A stretch of DNA of 64,000 bases, taken from Gigaspora margarita (lineage: Eukaryota; Glomeromycota; Glomeromycetes; Diversisporales; Gigasporaceae). The notes below the pieces were generated by a model. The model had not been told where the DNA came from, did no database searches, and saw only the letters and a program-made list of their open reading frames with translations. This document shows, one piece after another, positions 33,426 through 44,358 of the stretch (position 1 is the first letter of the stretch; each line of letters starts with the position of its first letter). The DNA is taken from contig WTPW01000010.1 in the NCBI GenBank assembly GCA_009809945.1, positions 433,254 through 497,253 on the forward strand. Direction: 5' to 3'. The translations under genes and the position numbers were made by a program.

Positions 33426-34971
33426 AGCTACTTAAAATATTTCGTGATGTTACACCACAATTTACTAGCAATAAAAGATTAAAATTTAAAAAACTAAAAA
33501 AATAACTTTGATGTATTGTTAGCAAATTTTTTATCAAGTAAATCGACCTTTATTAATAATACAATTTTATTAATCATTATATGTCCTACTTACTTCTAAA
33601 TTTCTATAACAATCAGATAATTTTTATTAATTAATTTTTATAAAATATGTTTTTGTGTTAAAAGAGCCTATTATAGTACAAATATACTTTTTACAAATAA
33701 CTTAATAAAAAATTATCTGATTTTTATAAAAATTTAGAGGTAAGTAGAATTTGTAATGATGAACAAAATTGTTTTAATAATAAAGGTTGATTTACTTAAT
33801 AAAAAAGTCACTATTAACATATTATGATTAGGTTTTATTAAAACTTTAAAATTAAAAATTTTATTTATTTTATTTAAGTATTAATATCTTGTAATCCAAT
33901 GATCAGAATCAGATAATTTTACTACTATTCGATTCATCTCATTATAATGAATCAATAATAACAAAATCATCCGATTCTGATTATTGAATCACAAGATATC
34001 ATATGTGCGCTATAATTGGTACTGTGCTATAATACCTATGCTTACCTTATATCTCAAGATATTGTGATCTAATTTGGCTAAATTTGGTACCATTAGAATC
34101 ATCTCAGTGAGACGATTTGAATGATACCAAAATTGTCCAAATTGGATTATGAGATCATAAGATATCACAAAATATTATAATTCACGAAAATAGAATGATT
34201 CCTGGAAATAGGATTATCTACCTTAAATTAAATCTCAACAATTATTGTATTTGATTTAGCTTAGTTTTAATTAATTTTTTTTGGTATAATTTAAATTAAT
34301 TTTTAATATTAAAAAACTAATTTTACCAATTTCACCATCAAATAATTTCAACAATTTTAACAAAAACTTCTTATTAAAAAAAATAATTTCATCTCATCTA
34401 TAGGCTTGCACAAAGTGCCAAAAAGTTATTAAATTTTTTGCAAGTACTAGAAAAGTTAGAGTTGGTATTCTTGTAAAATATCAAAATAAATTATATTAAA
34501 AAATAAATAAATAAAAAAAAATTGAAAAATAAAACCAAAAAAATGAAACAAAACCAAAAAAAAATAATGAAACTGAAAAAAAAATCTAATTATAAACAAA
34601 AATCTTGTCAAAAAAAAAAATATTTTGTATATTATACAAAATTTTAAAATACTTTAACCAATATGCTCTTGGTATAATCCAGGTTACAAATCTACTGATC
34701 TAGCTTTGTTTCACAGTTCTAAAAATATTTTAAAAGATTTTTGAAATATTTCGAAAATATTTGATCCAAAATATTTTAAAACTACTTTCGAAATATCAAA
34801 ATTATTTTTGAAATATTTTAAAAATATTTTTGAAATATTTCAAAACTAAAATATTTTGAAATATATTGTAAAATATTTCAAAATATATTGTAATACACAA
34901 AAGGGTTTTCAAAAGATTTTATAGGTTCACAAGATCTTTCAAAAGATTTTACTACTATAAATTTGCTAATG

Positions 34972-35850
34972 TGGGTGCTACAGTTGTATTATTAAAAAAA
35001 GGTGGAAGCAGTGCCCTACCAAATTATAAAAACAATAAAGCACTGTATAATCAGCACATAGCATCAAATAAGTTAGCAAATAGGTTAGAAAATATAAAAG
35101 TTTTATGTTATAATATTAATAGTTTAAAGAATAATAGTATAAAACTCAAAAGACTAATAGACTAGAGTTTTGAAAACCAGATAAATGTTCTTGAATTAGC
35201 TAAGACAAATATTGCAAGTAGAAAGTAATTATTTCTAATATCTAATAATGCTATTTATACTAGTTTCTGGTTGAATATAAATGGTAAAAAGAAAAAAGGA
35301 TCTGAAGTGAGCATATTAATTTTTAAAAAATGGTCCAATTTCTGAATAAAATTTATAAAAAGAATAAATATTTCATAGAGACAATTTTTTATCTTAAATA
35401 GCTTGTTTTGAAAGTAATAATGATATATATTTCTCCTAATGACAAAATACAAGCAAGAAAAGTCTAAAATTGGTAGTTAGAAAATTAGCTAACAGAATCT
35501 CAAAAATAGAAATATTCATAATAGGTGATTTAATCATATCACTAATATAGTACTTGATAAACAAAATATAAATCATCATCAAAATAGAAAATTTCTTTTT
35601 TTATATACATAGCTTACTAATTTTGATTTTATTTTACACCTTTAGAAAAATAAATCTCATAATAAAGAATATACATGGGATGAACAGAATCAAAAAAGTC
35701 ATATAGATCAAATATAGATCTCAAATACTCTTTTAACAAAACTTTTTTGAAGAAAACATCATGAACATAAATGTAATTACAAGTAGTGATTACAATCTGG
35801 TGATAGTAAATATCTTAGTAGTTCACTTAATATCAAATATAAGTAAGTCT
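34972..35850 (+). pseudogene. LINE-2 endonuclease domain relic
   Basis: NIKVLCYNINSLKNNSIKLK (about 35092) corresponds to the LINE-1 VATHNINGLKMHKHKIEIL. ELAKTNIAS follows for the GISETNI segment. Near 35515 IIGDLI stands for GDLNH, and near 35665 KEYTWDEQNQKSHIDQI matches the KEYTWNNGHTFTRIDQI segment of LINE-1. Stops and frameshifts break every stretch. The start abuts the right end of element A. Confidence 0.8.
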
Positions 35851-36639
35851 AACAACAAAAAAAAAGGATCAAAAGAACATTTTATTTTTATAACAAGGTC
35901 AATTTAGAGATATGAGAAAAATATACTAAGAGTTTACAATGTTTTATAGAAAAAAAAATTAGTCAAATAGTTAACAAAAGCTAGAGATCTTATAAGAAGT
36001 AAAACTATAAATATTAATTAGGTGTAGGAACAGTATTGCAAGTGGTATTATAGTATTTGCCAACTAGAACATATCTAAAAAGACAGTTATTAGTTCTAAA
36101 CTAAATAAACAAAAAAAACCCAAGTGAACAAAAAGATCACTATTATATCAAAGTGTAGTCTTTTTAAGCAAAATAGTCTAAGAAGCAAGCAGGCAAAAAG
36201 AAAATTTATTTAAAAAGTCTAATATATAATATACTAGAATATAATAGTAATAAAATACTGAGTATTGCAATCTAATCTTTTGTTAATCAAGAACTCAAAA
36301 AATGAGTAGAGGATATCAGGTATTTGTAGTAGATCCTAAACAGAAAGTTAGCAATACTACAGTAGAATATAAGCAGAAAGAAATTAAAAAGATAAAAACT
36401 TCATAAACAAAAGATATAAAAAAATTTATAACAAGCAGGGTTGTATGCTTATAAGCCTCTTTGAAAAACTATACCAGAAAATAAAGATAGATCAACTTTT
36501 AATAAAAAAAATAACAAAACTCAATTGTTCACTAATTCTAAAGAGGTTCTTTGTAAAACTAAATCCTTTTTTTAAAAACTGTTTCTTTAAAAAATAAAAT
36601 ATGCATTATGTACAAAAGAAGCATAGGATTAGAAACTCT

Positions 36640-38300
36640 ATTTATAGCCATTAAGTAATATTTAAAAATCATAGTATGATGATATTAAAAAGAAGGTAAC
36701 AATAGAAGAATAGCTAGAAATACTTTTTTGAAGTAAAAAAAATATAGTATCTGGTCTGTTATGTATAGACTATACTCTTATTAGGAAGACAAATACAGCA
36801 ACACAATTGATCTTTTGTAAGTTTATAAACCTCTTTTTGCTAGCTAAATGGAAAATAGCACAGATTTATTTAATCTTTAAGGGCTCAAACTAAGAATTTT
36901 AATTTCAATAATATCAGACCTATAGTGCTATTAAAAATCTTTTACAAATGCATTATACAGATATTTATTAAAGACTATTACAAATTAAAGCACTACTATT
37001 TGGGAGTAAGTCAGTAAAAAAGAAACAAATTTATTAGATAAATTTGTTCCTTTTCTACTAACTCACCTCTATTTATTATCTAATATCTATTTACTATAGA
37101 GGCTTACTCCACCCCTAGATAAGATTTATATATAAAATTTTAGCCAATTAAATTTAATTAAGAGATAAGATTTTACTTAATTCTATACTATAAAATATTA
37201 TTTAATAAATATAAGCATTCTTATTGTTAAAAAAAATATTCTTAAAGAATCTAATTTTGCTATTCTCTTTAGAGAGTCTTTTGAGATGCTAGTACATATA
37301 CTCAACTTGTTAATAAAAGAAAAAAAAAAAATTGACTTCTTTTTCAAAATATATCAAAAGTATTTGATTCTGTTTTGTTATATATGCTTGCAATTTTATT
37401 ATATCAAATCAAAGTACCTAAAAGCACAATCACATTTATAATAAATCTTTTTTAAAAGAATAAGATTAAAGTTATAACTAAGATAGAGCTTACAGAAAAA
37501 ATCTATGTGAACAAGAGCATAGATTAGGAAGAAAATATCTTTTTTCTAATATAAAAAATCTTTTACAACCTGTTACTTTGTCATATACAAAAGGACTCTT
37601 CTTTAGGCTTTAGTTTAATTTATAAGGAAGTAACTAATATGAAGCAATTGTATGTGTGCAAGTAGATATTTAAACAGGCAATAGTTGTCTATGCTAGTGA
37701 TGCTACTGAAATTGATTTTTGAAAAAGGCCTATTTTATCTTTATTAAAGAAAATTAAAATTTTTTATAAGAAAGAGCAAATAAAATTTATATAGATATGT
37801 TTCTTATAATTTCGTCTATTCAAAAAAAGTATCAAATAATTTTGTCTTTCAAGTAAAATAGGTCAAAAACAATTTCGTCTTCAAATTTTAATTTCAGGTT
37901 TTCAAACCTGAAATGCTTTCGTCCTTATATATAGTCTATGCTAACAATACAACCTAGATGACAAAAGACCAATAATATTAGAAAGAATTATTTGGTTAGC
38001 AGAACAATATTATCAAATTAATAATATTAAAGTAAATAAAAATAAGTCAAAACTAGTTGTACTCAACCTGCTAGTATTACAACCCAAGATTAAATTTGGT
38101 GAATCTACAATTCAAGTAAAGAAAACATCTAAGCTAATTCAATTTTCGATTCTTGGTATCTGGATTTTGTAGCAATATAAAGGAGTTAATTATTAGTAAC
38201 AAAGCCAAGTTAATTACAAGGCAACTCAAGTAAATATTAAAATTTAAATGAATAATCATAAGTTAGTTAGCATATATAAATAATGTGGTATTAATACCCA
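36640..38300 (+). pseudogene. LINE-2 reverse transcriptase relic
   Basis: NIVSGLLCIDYTLIRKTNTA (about 36738) corresponds to the LINE-1 NIAPGVLGIVYSLIRQANYK. KWKIAQIYLIFKGSN (about 36848) and NIRPIVLLKIFYKC (about 36908) follow. An insertion with a hairpin core lies at about 36995-37240. The catalytic region reads VVYASDATEI (about 37688) and then, after about 215 bp of unrelated sequence, VYANNTT (about 37938), so the YADD site is duplicated around an insertion. Downstream KVNKNKSKLVVLNLLV-like sequence near 38030 is the thumb region. Confidence 0.75.
37710..37938. mobile_element. Insertion at the LINE-2 YADD site
   Basis: GTCTATGCTAGTGATGCTAC before and GTCTATGCTAACAATACAAC after the insert look like diverged copies of about 20 bp, both encoding VYA plus the Asp-Asp region. 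The insert contains three TTTCGTC words and a TTCAGGTTTTCAAACCTGAA palindrome (about 37893-37912). I cannot assign it to a family. Confidence 0.5.
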
Positions 38301-39670
38301 AATTTAATTATCTTCTGCAGGTAAAACTATCCAAGCAGTATTTATTAATTTTTATTAGATTGTGTAAAAGAAAATTAGAATACATAAATTTAACAAATAA
38401 TTAGGTTTTATATTATAGTGGCATATTAAATATTAAGCCTTTTTATAACAAGTTGCTTACAAAACAAATCACAAGTATTTAAAAAAATCTTTGTAGTTGA
38501 AACAATATTGAGAAGATACTCAAATACAAATAATGCAAAGAATAGTTAATGCAAGTTCTTAAACTGATTATATATTACAAATACAGAGAACTAGCTCTTT
38601 AGAATATAAAAGCGCAATTTTGCATATTTGAATTTGTTCAAAACAAAGTAGCTTGGTATTAATATCTAGTAGGCAATAGAATATATTTCTAGAACAGTAG
38701 CTTTTGGTATAAAAATTAATAAGGTTCTTTCATAATACAGGTTTAAAAAGGTAGCTCTAATACTCAAAAATTTTAATCTTTTCTATTTGATGCAGTTGCT
38801 TAAAGAGAATAATTAGTATCTTTTTATCTGAGTACAGTTTGTTGCAATGAGAAAAAAAAATAAAAAAGAAAAGAAGTTTCATTGGTTTAAAGAACTTGAA
38901 AAAATACTAATCAAACATACAGAATTTTATAAAGTACATCTAACATATAAAGTTTAGAGTTCAAATATGCTTGTACTAAAATTAAATAAAAGTATTATTT
39001 CTGTAAACAAGAGAATTAAAGAAAGTATCTATATTGAAAAAGATTCATAGCTACAACTATGCAGGGTATTAAAAAAAAGAAAAAAAATATCCTTATAGAG
39101 CATTAAATTTTAGAACAAGATTCAAGTTTAGTCTTAGGTTCAAAAGAAGTTAGAAAATATGAAAGCTATGAGCTAAAAAGTACAAGAACTACAGAAGGCT
39201 ATACCTTTTAATCTAGTTATAAGAAGTTGTGAGGTGTTCTACTTTATTATAAAAAGTTAAAAAAAAGAAAAGAGTATTTAATTTTAAGCAATATGTTTCA
39301 AAATAGCTTATAAAAAATGGTAGTACAATATTTAAATATAGAGTAGTATCTTGAAAATATAGAAACAATAAAGAAAATTAAGATAGAACTCATTAAAGAC
39401 AGAGTTTATAACATCAACTTGGGGCTAGAGCTAGTAAAAAACTTCCTTAATACAAAGGATAGTAGTAAGAAAAAGTTATATTTTTATACTTACAAAACTT
39501 TTATACCAAATAAGCTTTTAGGTTCAAGACAATTAAATACAATGAAATTTGGCTAGCTTCAAACAGATCGAGAAAGTAATAATTTTACAAGAAGGCTATT
39601 ATAGTGCATAGAACTGGCTATTAGCTACAAAATTAGAACTATTAGCTATTTAAGTAGTTTTTTTAATAAT
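38300..39670 (+). pseudogene. LINE-2 region between RT and RNase H, with first RNase H part
   Basis: Lys-rich fragments such as RKKNKKEKKFHWFKELEK (about 38850) match the LINE-1 AKGKKARWFAEIEK segment. Near 39600 NWLLATKLELLAI corresponds to the SSTRPELVVI glutamate segment, and TTTAATAATGATGCTGCC encodes the TDSAAA-equivalent (FNNDAA). The nested stack is inserted exactly there. No intact frame remains. Confidence 0.65.
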
Positions 39671-40189
39671 GATGCTGCCCAAAACTTTTTTGGCCAAATA
39701 ACTGAAACTGAAACTAGTTTTAAATAGCCAAAACCAATTTCCAAAATTCCAAAACTATATAGAAATCCTGAAACTATTTTAAATTTCTGAAACTCTAAAA
39801 TAGTAAAATAGTATTATCCGAAACTATTTTGAAAGTATAAGTACTATTTATATACCAAATAGACTTGATTAAGCTCAAGTGATTTACAGGGAATTTTTTT
39901 ATTGATATATAACAACTATAAATCATTATAAATATCAATAATCAATAAATTTGTATTTATTTAACCTGCAATGGCTAGGTAGCGACGTAATTAATTTTAA
40001 GGTATATGATCTGTATTAGATAATTTACAAGTTTTAATAATTAGTGAAAAATGAATTATGGTATTTGGTCAAGTGAGTTCATTTCGCAACATGGCTAAGA
40101 ATTACTTCAATAAATAGTAGTACTTGTGCATGATCTCTATAAATAGCAAATTATATTGAGAAATACTTAAAAGCACCTTAATCAACTTT

Positions 40190-41160
40190 TTTAATATTTC
40201 GCACTTTGCCGGGTTTGGAGATTTGGACTCAGAACTAGTACAAGATAAGTACTAGTTGTTCTTTTCATTTTCTTGTTCTTACTTTGTACTTTTTTTTACT
40301 AATATTTTTTTTTTACAGTTGGCACTTTACTGATATTGAGGATTTGGACCCAAAACTAATACAAGATAAGTACCAGTTGCTATTTTTCATTGCCTTATTT
40401 TCACTTTGTGCTTTTTTTTACTAATGTTCTCTTTTTTTTTTAGATTAGTGCTTCGCCGGAGATACTTTGCTATAGAAGATATATTGGAGCCAGGAATGGT
40501 GATATAAACTGGTACTAAGATAAGTACCAGGTTTGTTTTTTCATTTGATTGTTCTTGTTTCTATTTTTTTACTAATATTTTCTTTTTTTTCAGGTTGGTG
40601 CTTCACTAGAGAAAATATATTGGAGCTGGAACTAATAATTTGAACCTGGAACTGGTACTAAGATAAGTATCAAGTTCATTTTTTTTTAATTTTCTTTTTT
40701 GTTTTCAGTTCTTTTATATTTTCTTTTTTCTAGATTAGTGCTTCGCAGAAAGATATATTGGAACTGGAATTGGTGATTTGGACCAGAACTGGCACCAATA
40801 TAAGTACCAGTTTCTATTTTTTTCTTTGTCCCGTTATTATTATATATTTTACTAATTTTTTCTTTTCTTATAAGTTTGCGCTTGAATAAAATGGAGCTAT
40901 GAATAGGGATCTGGTCCCTAAAGGAATAACACTGGTATATAAATAAGTACCAGTTTCTCTTTGTTTGTTGGTTTTATTTTTTTCATTAATACTTTTCTTC
41001 CTTTTACAGCTTGTCACCAGGGAGCACGAAATAGAGTTAAGAAACACGAGAATTGCTTAATTACCAATCCGGATAAGATCGGCACTATAGCTATATTATT
41101 ACTATATTTGGAATTGAGGATAAACAAATATATAAACAATATATTAGTAAATCTGTAGTA
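40190..41160 (+). repeat. Tandem array of mini-exon-like units with splice signals
   Basis: Six or seven units of about 120-148 bp each contain, in order: TACTAAT or a variant, a T-rich tract ending CAG or TAG, a GTGCTTCGCCGGAGA-like phrase, ATATTGGAGCTGGAACTGGT-like text, and AAGATAAGTACCAG. GTGCTTCGC-like starts lie near 40202, 40322, 40448, 40596, 40737 and 40876. Donor-like AAGATAAGTA sites lie near 40240, 40360, 40512, 40660, 40797 and 40942. TACTAAT then a T-tract then CAG is the fungal branch-point and acceptor order, so each unit could act as a tiny exon. The same phrases occur once at 19140-19660. No protein is recognised. Confidence 0.6.
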
Positions 41161-41450
41161 GGCGTAATAAAAAGTTTTTTTTATACTAAGTAAATATTAT
41201 TTTTGGCTCTAAGTAAAGTTGTAGAGCAGGTTCTTGTGCGTCTACTGCCAAAATTTCATTAAAATCGGACTAGTAGATAAGAAGATATGAGTAAAAATGT
41301 CTTTATAATTCTTTAAATCATATAAAAATTTTATATATACAGGCCTGATCCAGATTTTGTACTACCTTTTTTATATATTTGTTTTGCCCCAATTCTAAAT
41401 ATAGAAATATTGCTGATCTTATCCAGATTGGCAATTAAACAAGACCTGAA
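41040..41450. repeat. Fold-back unit with a central box
   Basis: TTAATTACCAATCCGGATAA on the left (about 41056) is mirrored by TTAATTGCCAATCTGGATAA in reverse (about 41440). The arms are about 85 bp. The loop contains TCTAAGTAAAGTTGTAGAGC (about 41209), a variant of the box found in the palindrome arrays. Confidence 0.6.
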
Positions 41451-41548
41451 ACTTGTGTAAAAATAAATACTAGTTTCTGGTTTCTTTATTATTTTTTATT
41501 CTTTAATTTTATTTTTTTTGTATATGTTTACTGGAACGTGAAACTTTA

Positions 41549-41873
41549 CCATATTTTACCAAAAATAAGCTACTCCTTTTGACCAAAAAGTTATACAAAA
41601 AAATGTGGGATAGCTTATTTTCAAATTGTTAAATTTTTTGAAAAATTGAAAACGTACTAATAAAAAGTTGCCCAAATGTTATGAAATTTTTTTGTAGATA
41701 TATTTCGTTTTTCTAAACAACTTTACTTAATCACACTTTTGAGATTTACTTAGTAAAATAAAAACTTTTATATGTAGCGACTGTTAACAATTTCTTTAAA
41801 AATTTTTAAAAATTCTTCTGAAAATCTGGGGGGTAGCTTCTTTTGGAGGTAGTTTATTTTCAGCACTATACGG
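41549..41873. mobile_element. AATAAGCTACC-family MITE, opposite orientation
   Basis: The left end CCATATTTTACCAAAAATAA and right end in reverse CCGTATAGTGCTGAAAATAA are flanked by TA (41547-41548, 41874-41875). The interior matches 23800-24117 in reverse, including the box at about 41702 (AACAACTTTACTTAATC). Confidence 0.78.
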
Positions 41874-42989
41874 TAAATAGGTTGACGAAAGGACAAAAAG
41901 GACCAAAAGTATTACATTATTGTTATACTATAACAATTATATTATAAGAGATGCATGAAATATATGAAATATATAATAATTTAAAAAGTATTAAATAAAA
42001 TAAAGGTTTAATATAAATATTATTTTTAATCTTAGAGTATCAATTATTACATATTGGCTAATATATTGATTATATTATATCTGCTATATATTGATTACTA
42101 ACCATCTTGGCTATATATGATTACAATCATAATTATTATAAATATATATCCCTTTGGTTAGTAATTGATATATATCGGTCTGTAAACTTTTCCAATGATA
42201 TTTTTATTAGCAGGCCAGTTCCAGAGTTTTAGTATAGTTTCGAAGTATTGGTATAGTTTAGGGTCTTTAGGCAAGTTTTGAACAAGAAGATCATGTCTGA
42301 AACTAGTAATACCAGTTTTGGTTTTGGTCAATCTGAAACTATATAGTTTTGGGCAGCATCTAGGCCTCCGTATGGGCCAGGGCTACTTACGGGTACCCTA
42401 AGAGTAGTACTATGAGGGCCAGGCTTGGGCAACAAATTACATGCTCTAGGACAGGGCAGGGTTAAAAATACAAGTCTCTAGATTACATGGATAGGGCTTG
42501 GGTATTGCTACTACCCAGCCTGTGTACTCTGAGTACCCTGAGTACCCTGTGTACCCTAGGATAGTGATCCTGGTCGATCAAAATTTTTTGACCGGCCAAG
42601 CCGATGAAATTTTATCAGCTTAGTCGGCTTAGCCAAAACAATTTCAAATAAATCAAAACAACCTGTACTATCGTGAATAAAACACGATTAAAGATATCTT
42701 ATTATGCAATTCAAATTAAAACTGCCAATAAAACCTTTGATTTTTAACTTGCCGAATTTAGTAAAAATCTTATATTTTTATTATATATTAAAGCAATATT
42801 AAAAGTTACGTTTTTGATACGTATTACATTTTAAAGCAGATTTTATTCTACACATAAGCATTAAATAAATCTAAACGTACCGGCACGTACGTACCAATGA
42901 GAATTGTCAAAAAATTTGAGCATGTGAATTAAGGTGGCTTGAATATATTTTAAATTCGCATTTGCTTTGTATTTAGACGCATATATATG

Positions 42990-43269
42990 CAGTGTTGTAC
43001 ATTTTCGCTATCCCAGCCTTTTTTTGGCATGTCCTAACGTCCCAACGTCCCAGCGTCCCAAGTGTCCCAACTATGTTCCAAGTCTTAATAATTAATAAAT
43101 TAATTTAAAAAAATATATAATTATATATTTTTCTAGGTGCTAAACACATTTCTGAAAAAATTAAATTAGTTATCTTAATAAAATTTTAAGTAATTTCAAT
43201 TTAAAAAATTGTCCCAAAATGTCCCAAAATGTCCCAGCTCATGTCCCAACTGTCCCATGTACAACACTG
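42990..43269. mobile_element. hAT-like MITE with GTCCCAA repeats
   Basis: The ends are CAGTGTTGTACAT and its exact complement. The flanks TATATATG and TATGTACA agree at five of eight positions, with the other three being transitions, which fits a decayed 8-bp duplication. Inside, CGTCCCAACGTCCCAGCGTC and AAAATGTCCCAAAATGTCCC are heptamer and decamer tandem repeats near each end. Confidence 0.68.
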
Positions 43270-43517
43270 TATGTACATACGTACGTACATCAGTTTTCTA
43301 AATGATATACCAGAACGGAGTTCATGAACTTAGTTAAGTTATGAATATTTGCAATTTAATTAAATTAGAGGTTTTATAATTTACCATCATAGCCACCCTT
43401 TCACGTGACTAGTTATTTATTATATATGATATAGTAAACTTTATATATTTATTTATATATACTGTATCAAAAAAAAAAACACAATAAATACCACTTTACT
43501 TATCCCTAACCCAACTA

Positions 43518-43636
43518 GAGATGTACCATCGCACACTTATTAGTATGAAGTATTAATTGTTACATGACTAATTATCTAAATCAAAATATGTACTAATTAA
43601 TACCTTGCACTGATAAATGCATGATAGGCACATCTC
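43518..43636. mobile_element. 119-bp TA-target MITE
   Basis: The ends are GAGATGTACC and, in reverse, GAGATGTGCC, with TA at 43516-43517 and 43637-43638. AACCCAAC text lies on both sides of the insert. It is non-coding. Confidence 0.6.
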
Positions 43637-43884
43637 TAAACCCAACCCTAACCTATCCAATACTACCTTAAACCCAACTCTAACCTATTCGATACTAATA
43701 CCTATTCGACACTAATTATAATTATAATTCACCTATTCGATACTAACTCTGACCCAACAATAAAAAAGTCCCTATGGATGCTTCTTCCAATAGAAAATTG
43801 CAATCAGCCAAAAATCGAATAAATTAATCAGATGAGATACCATTCAATAAGTAATAAAAGCCGTTGTTCATATAACAGGCTGCT

Positions 43885-44075
43885 AATGGAAAATATAACG
43901 TTAGCTATTGGGATTGGAGTTGAAAAAGGACAAACAAAAGCCTTCAGATATTATTAAAAATCAGCCAATACGGGTTCTCCTGATGAAATATATTGTTATC
44001 AATATAGTTGAAAAGGATGAGCGTATGGCCTTCATTTATTATCAAAAATTAGGCAACATAGGAGACTTCGTGCTT
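43885..44075 (+). pseudogene. Sel1-like repeat gene fragment
   Basis: Two adjoining repeat units can be read in different frames: GVEKGQTKAFRYY-stop-KSANTG (about 43914) and IVEKDERMAFIYYQKLGNIG (about 44001). The pattern G(V)EKDxxKAFxYYxKxAxxG matches Sel1-like (TPR-related) repeats, which mediate protein-protein contacts. I expect them to be abundant in arbuscular-mycorrhizal fungal proteins (from memory). The fragment is only about 60 codons, with a stop and a frameshift, so it is not functional. It lies inside element I. Confidence 0.68.
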
Positions 44076-44254
44076 GAAGTTGCAACTTCAAGTGCCTGAA
44101 GTTGCACTGCTTAAAATGCTAATCAATACATTTCGGCTTCTTTTAGTACAACTGAGGTTGCAACTTCAACACGTAAAAACTTCAAGGCAACATAGTGATG
44201 CGACTAATTAGACTAGCACCAAAAATCTAATAATGTAAAAAAAGAAATTCATAC

Positions 44255-44358
44255 CAGGGGACACTTCGATGTCTCCAAAATGCAATGTTTCCTGCGACGA
44301 TTCTAAAAACGACATCTTCCGTTACCATGAAAACAGTGGGTTCAACGATGATTACATT
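44255..44358 (-). pseudogene. Isolated exon-like segment inside element I
   Basis: On the minus strand a T12 tract and AG precede 104 bases that are open in one frame (beginning NVIIVEPTVFMVTEDVVFRI) and end at G followed by GTATGAATTT, a donor-like sequence. Composition is more CG-rich than the surroundings. It looks like one captured exon with both splice sites, but I do not recognise the protein. It points opposite to the Sel1-like fragment. Confidence 0.45.

Larger units (their letters stand above)
31067..34047. mobile_element. Element E: AGGTAAGTATAGGTATTATG TIR element nested in D
   Basis: AGGTAAGTATAGGTATTATG (left) is matched in reverse by AGGTAAGCATAGGTATTATA (right), with TA on both sides (31065-31066, 34048-34049). 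The ends resemble those of the MITE at 3704-4289 (AGGTAAAAAGGAGTAATTTG). Modules with CATCGAGATG, CTCAGTGAG and related cores lie near both ends. Its middle (about 31560-33240) is another A/B/C-type element without a clear left end and with a 148-base gap. Confidence 0.65.
30339..34223. mobile_element. Element D: TA-target TIR element nested in A
   Basis: The left end AGATAGACAACCCTATTTTC and right end in reverse AGGTAGATAATCCTATTTCC are flanked by TA (30337-30338, 34224-34225). Palindromic modules with a CGTCTCAGTGAGACG core sit just inside each end (about 30802, 30957 and 34107). Element E is nested within it. It is non-coding. Confidence 0.65.
28792..34971. mobile_element. Element A: CATYAGCAAATTTATA-type TIR element (6.2 kb, with nested elements)
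   Basis: The left end CATTAGCAAAAAAATATATA and the right end in reverse CATTAGCAAATTTATAGTAG share the pattern then followed by AAATCTTTTGAAAGATCTT-like words. The same ends and interior landmarks occur in element B (45868-47655) and element C (48389-50177): AAATATTTTGAAATATTTCG clusters, an AGATCTAATTATAAACAAAA stretch, a CCAGGTTACAGATCTACTGA-like motif and CTTGCAAAGTGC minisatellites. A is longer because elements D and E are nested in it. No coding sequence is recognised. The target duplication of A is not clear. Confidence 0.65.
39671..42360. mobile_element. Element G: GATGCTGCCCAAAAC TIR element
   Basis: The ends are exact inverted 15-mers, GATGCTGCCCAAAAC and GTTTTGGGCAGCATC. Subterminal sequence is rich in CTGAAACT and CCAAAAC words on the left and CAGTTTTGGTTTTGG on the right. 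The interior holds a tandem array of exon-like units (40190-41160), a fold-back unit (41040-41450) and a nested MITE (41549-41873). The LINE-2 sequence at the site is itself nearly palindromic (GATGCTGCAGCATC), which hides the target duplication. Confidence 0.65.

Noticed and set aside
43490..43760. Telomere-like CCCTAACCC words
   Set aside because: They are irregular, occur inside nested elements, and do not form a tandem array.
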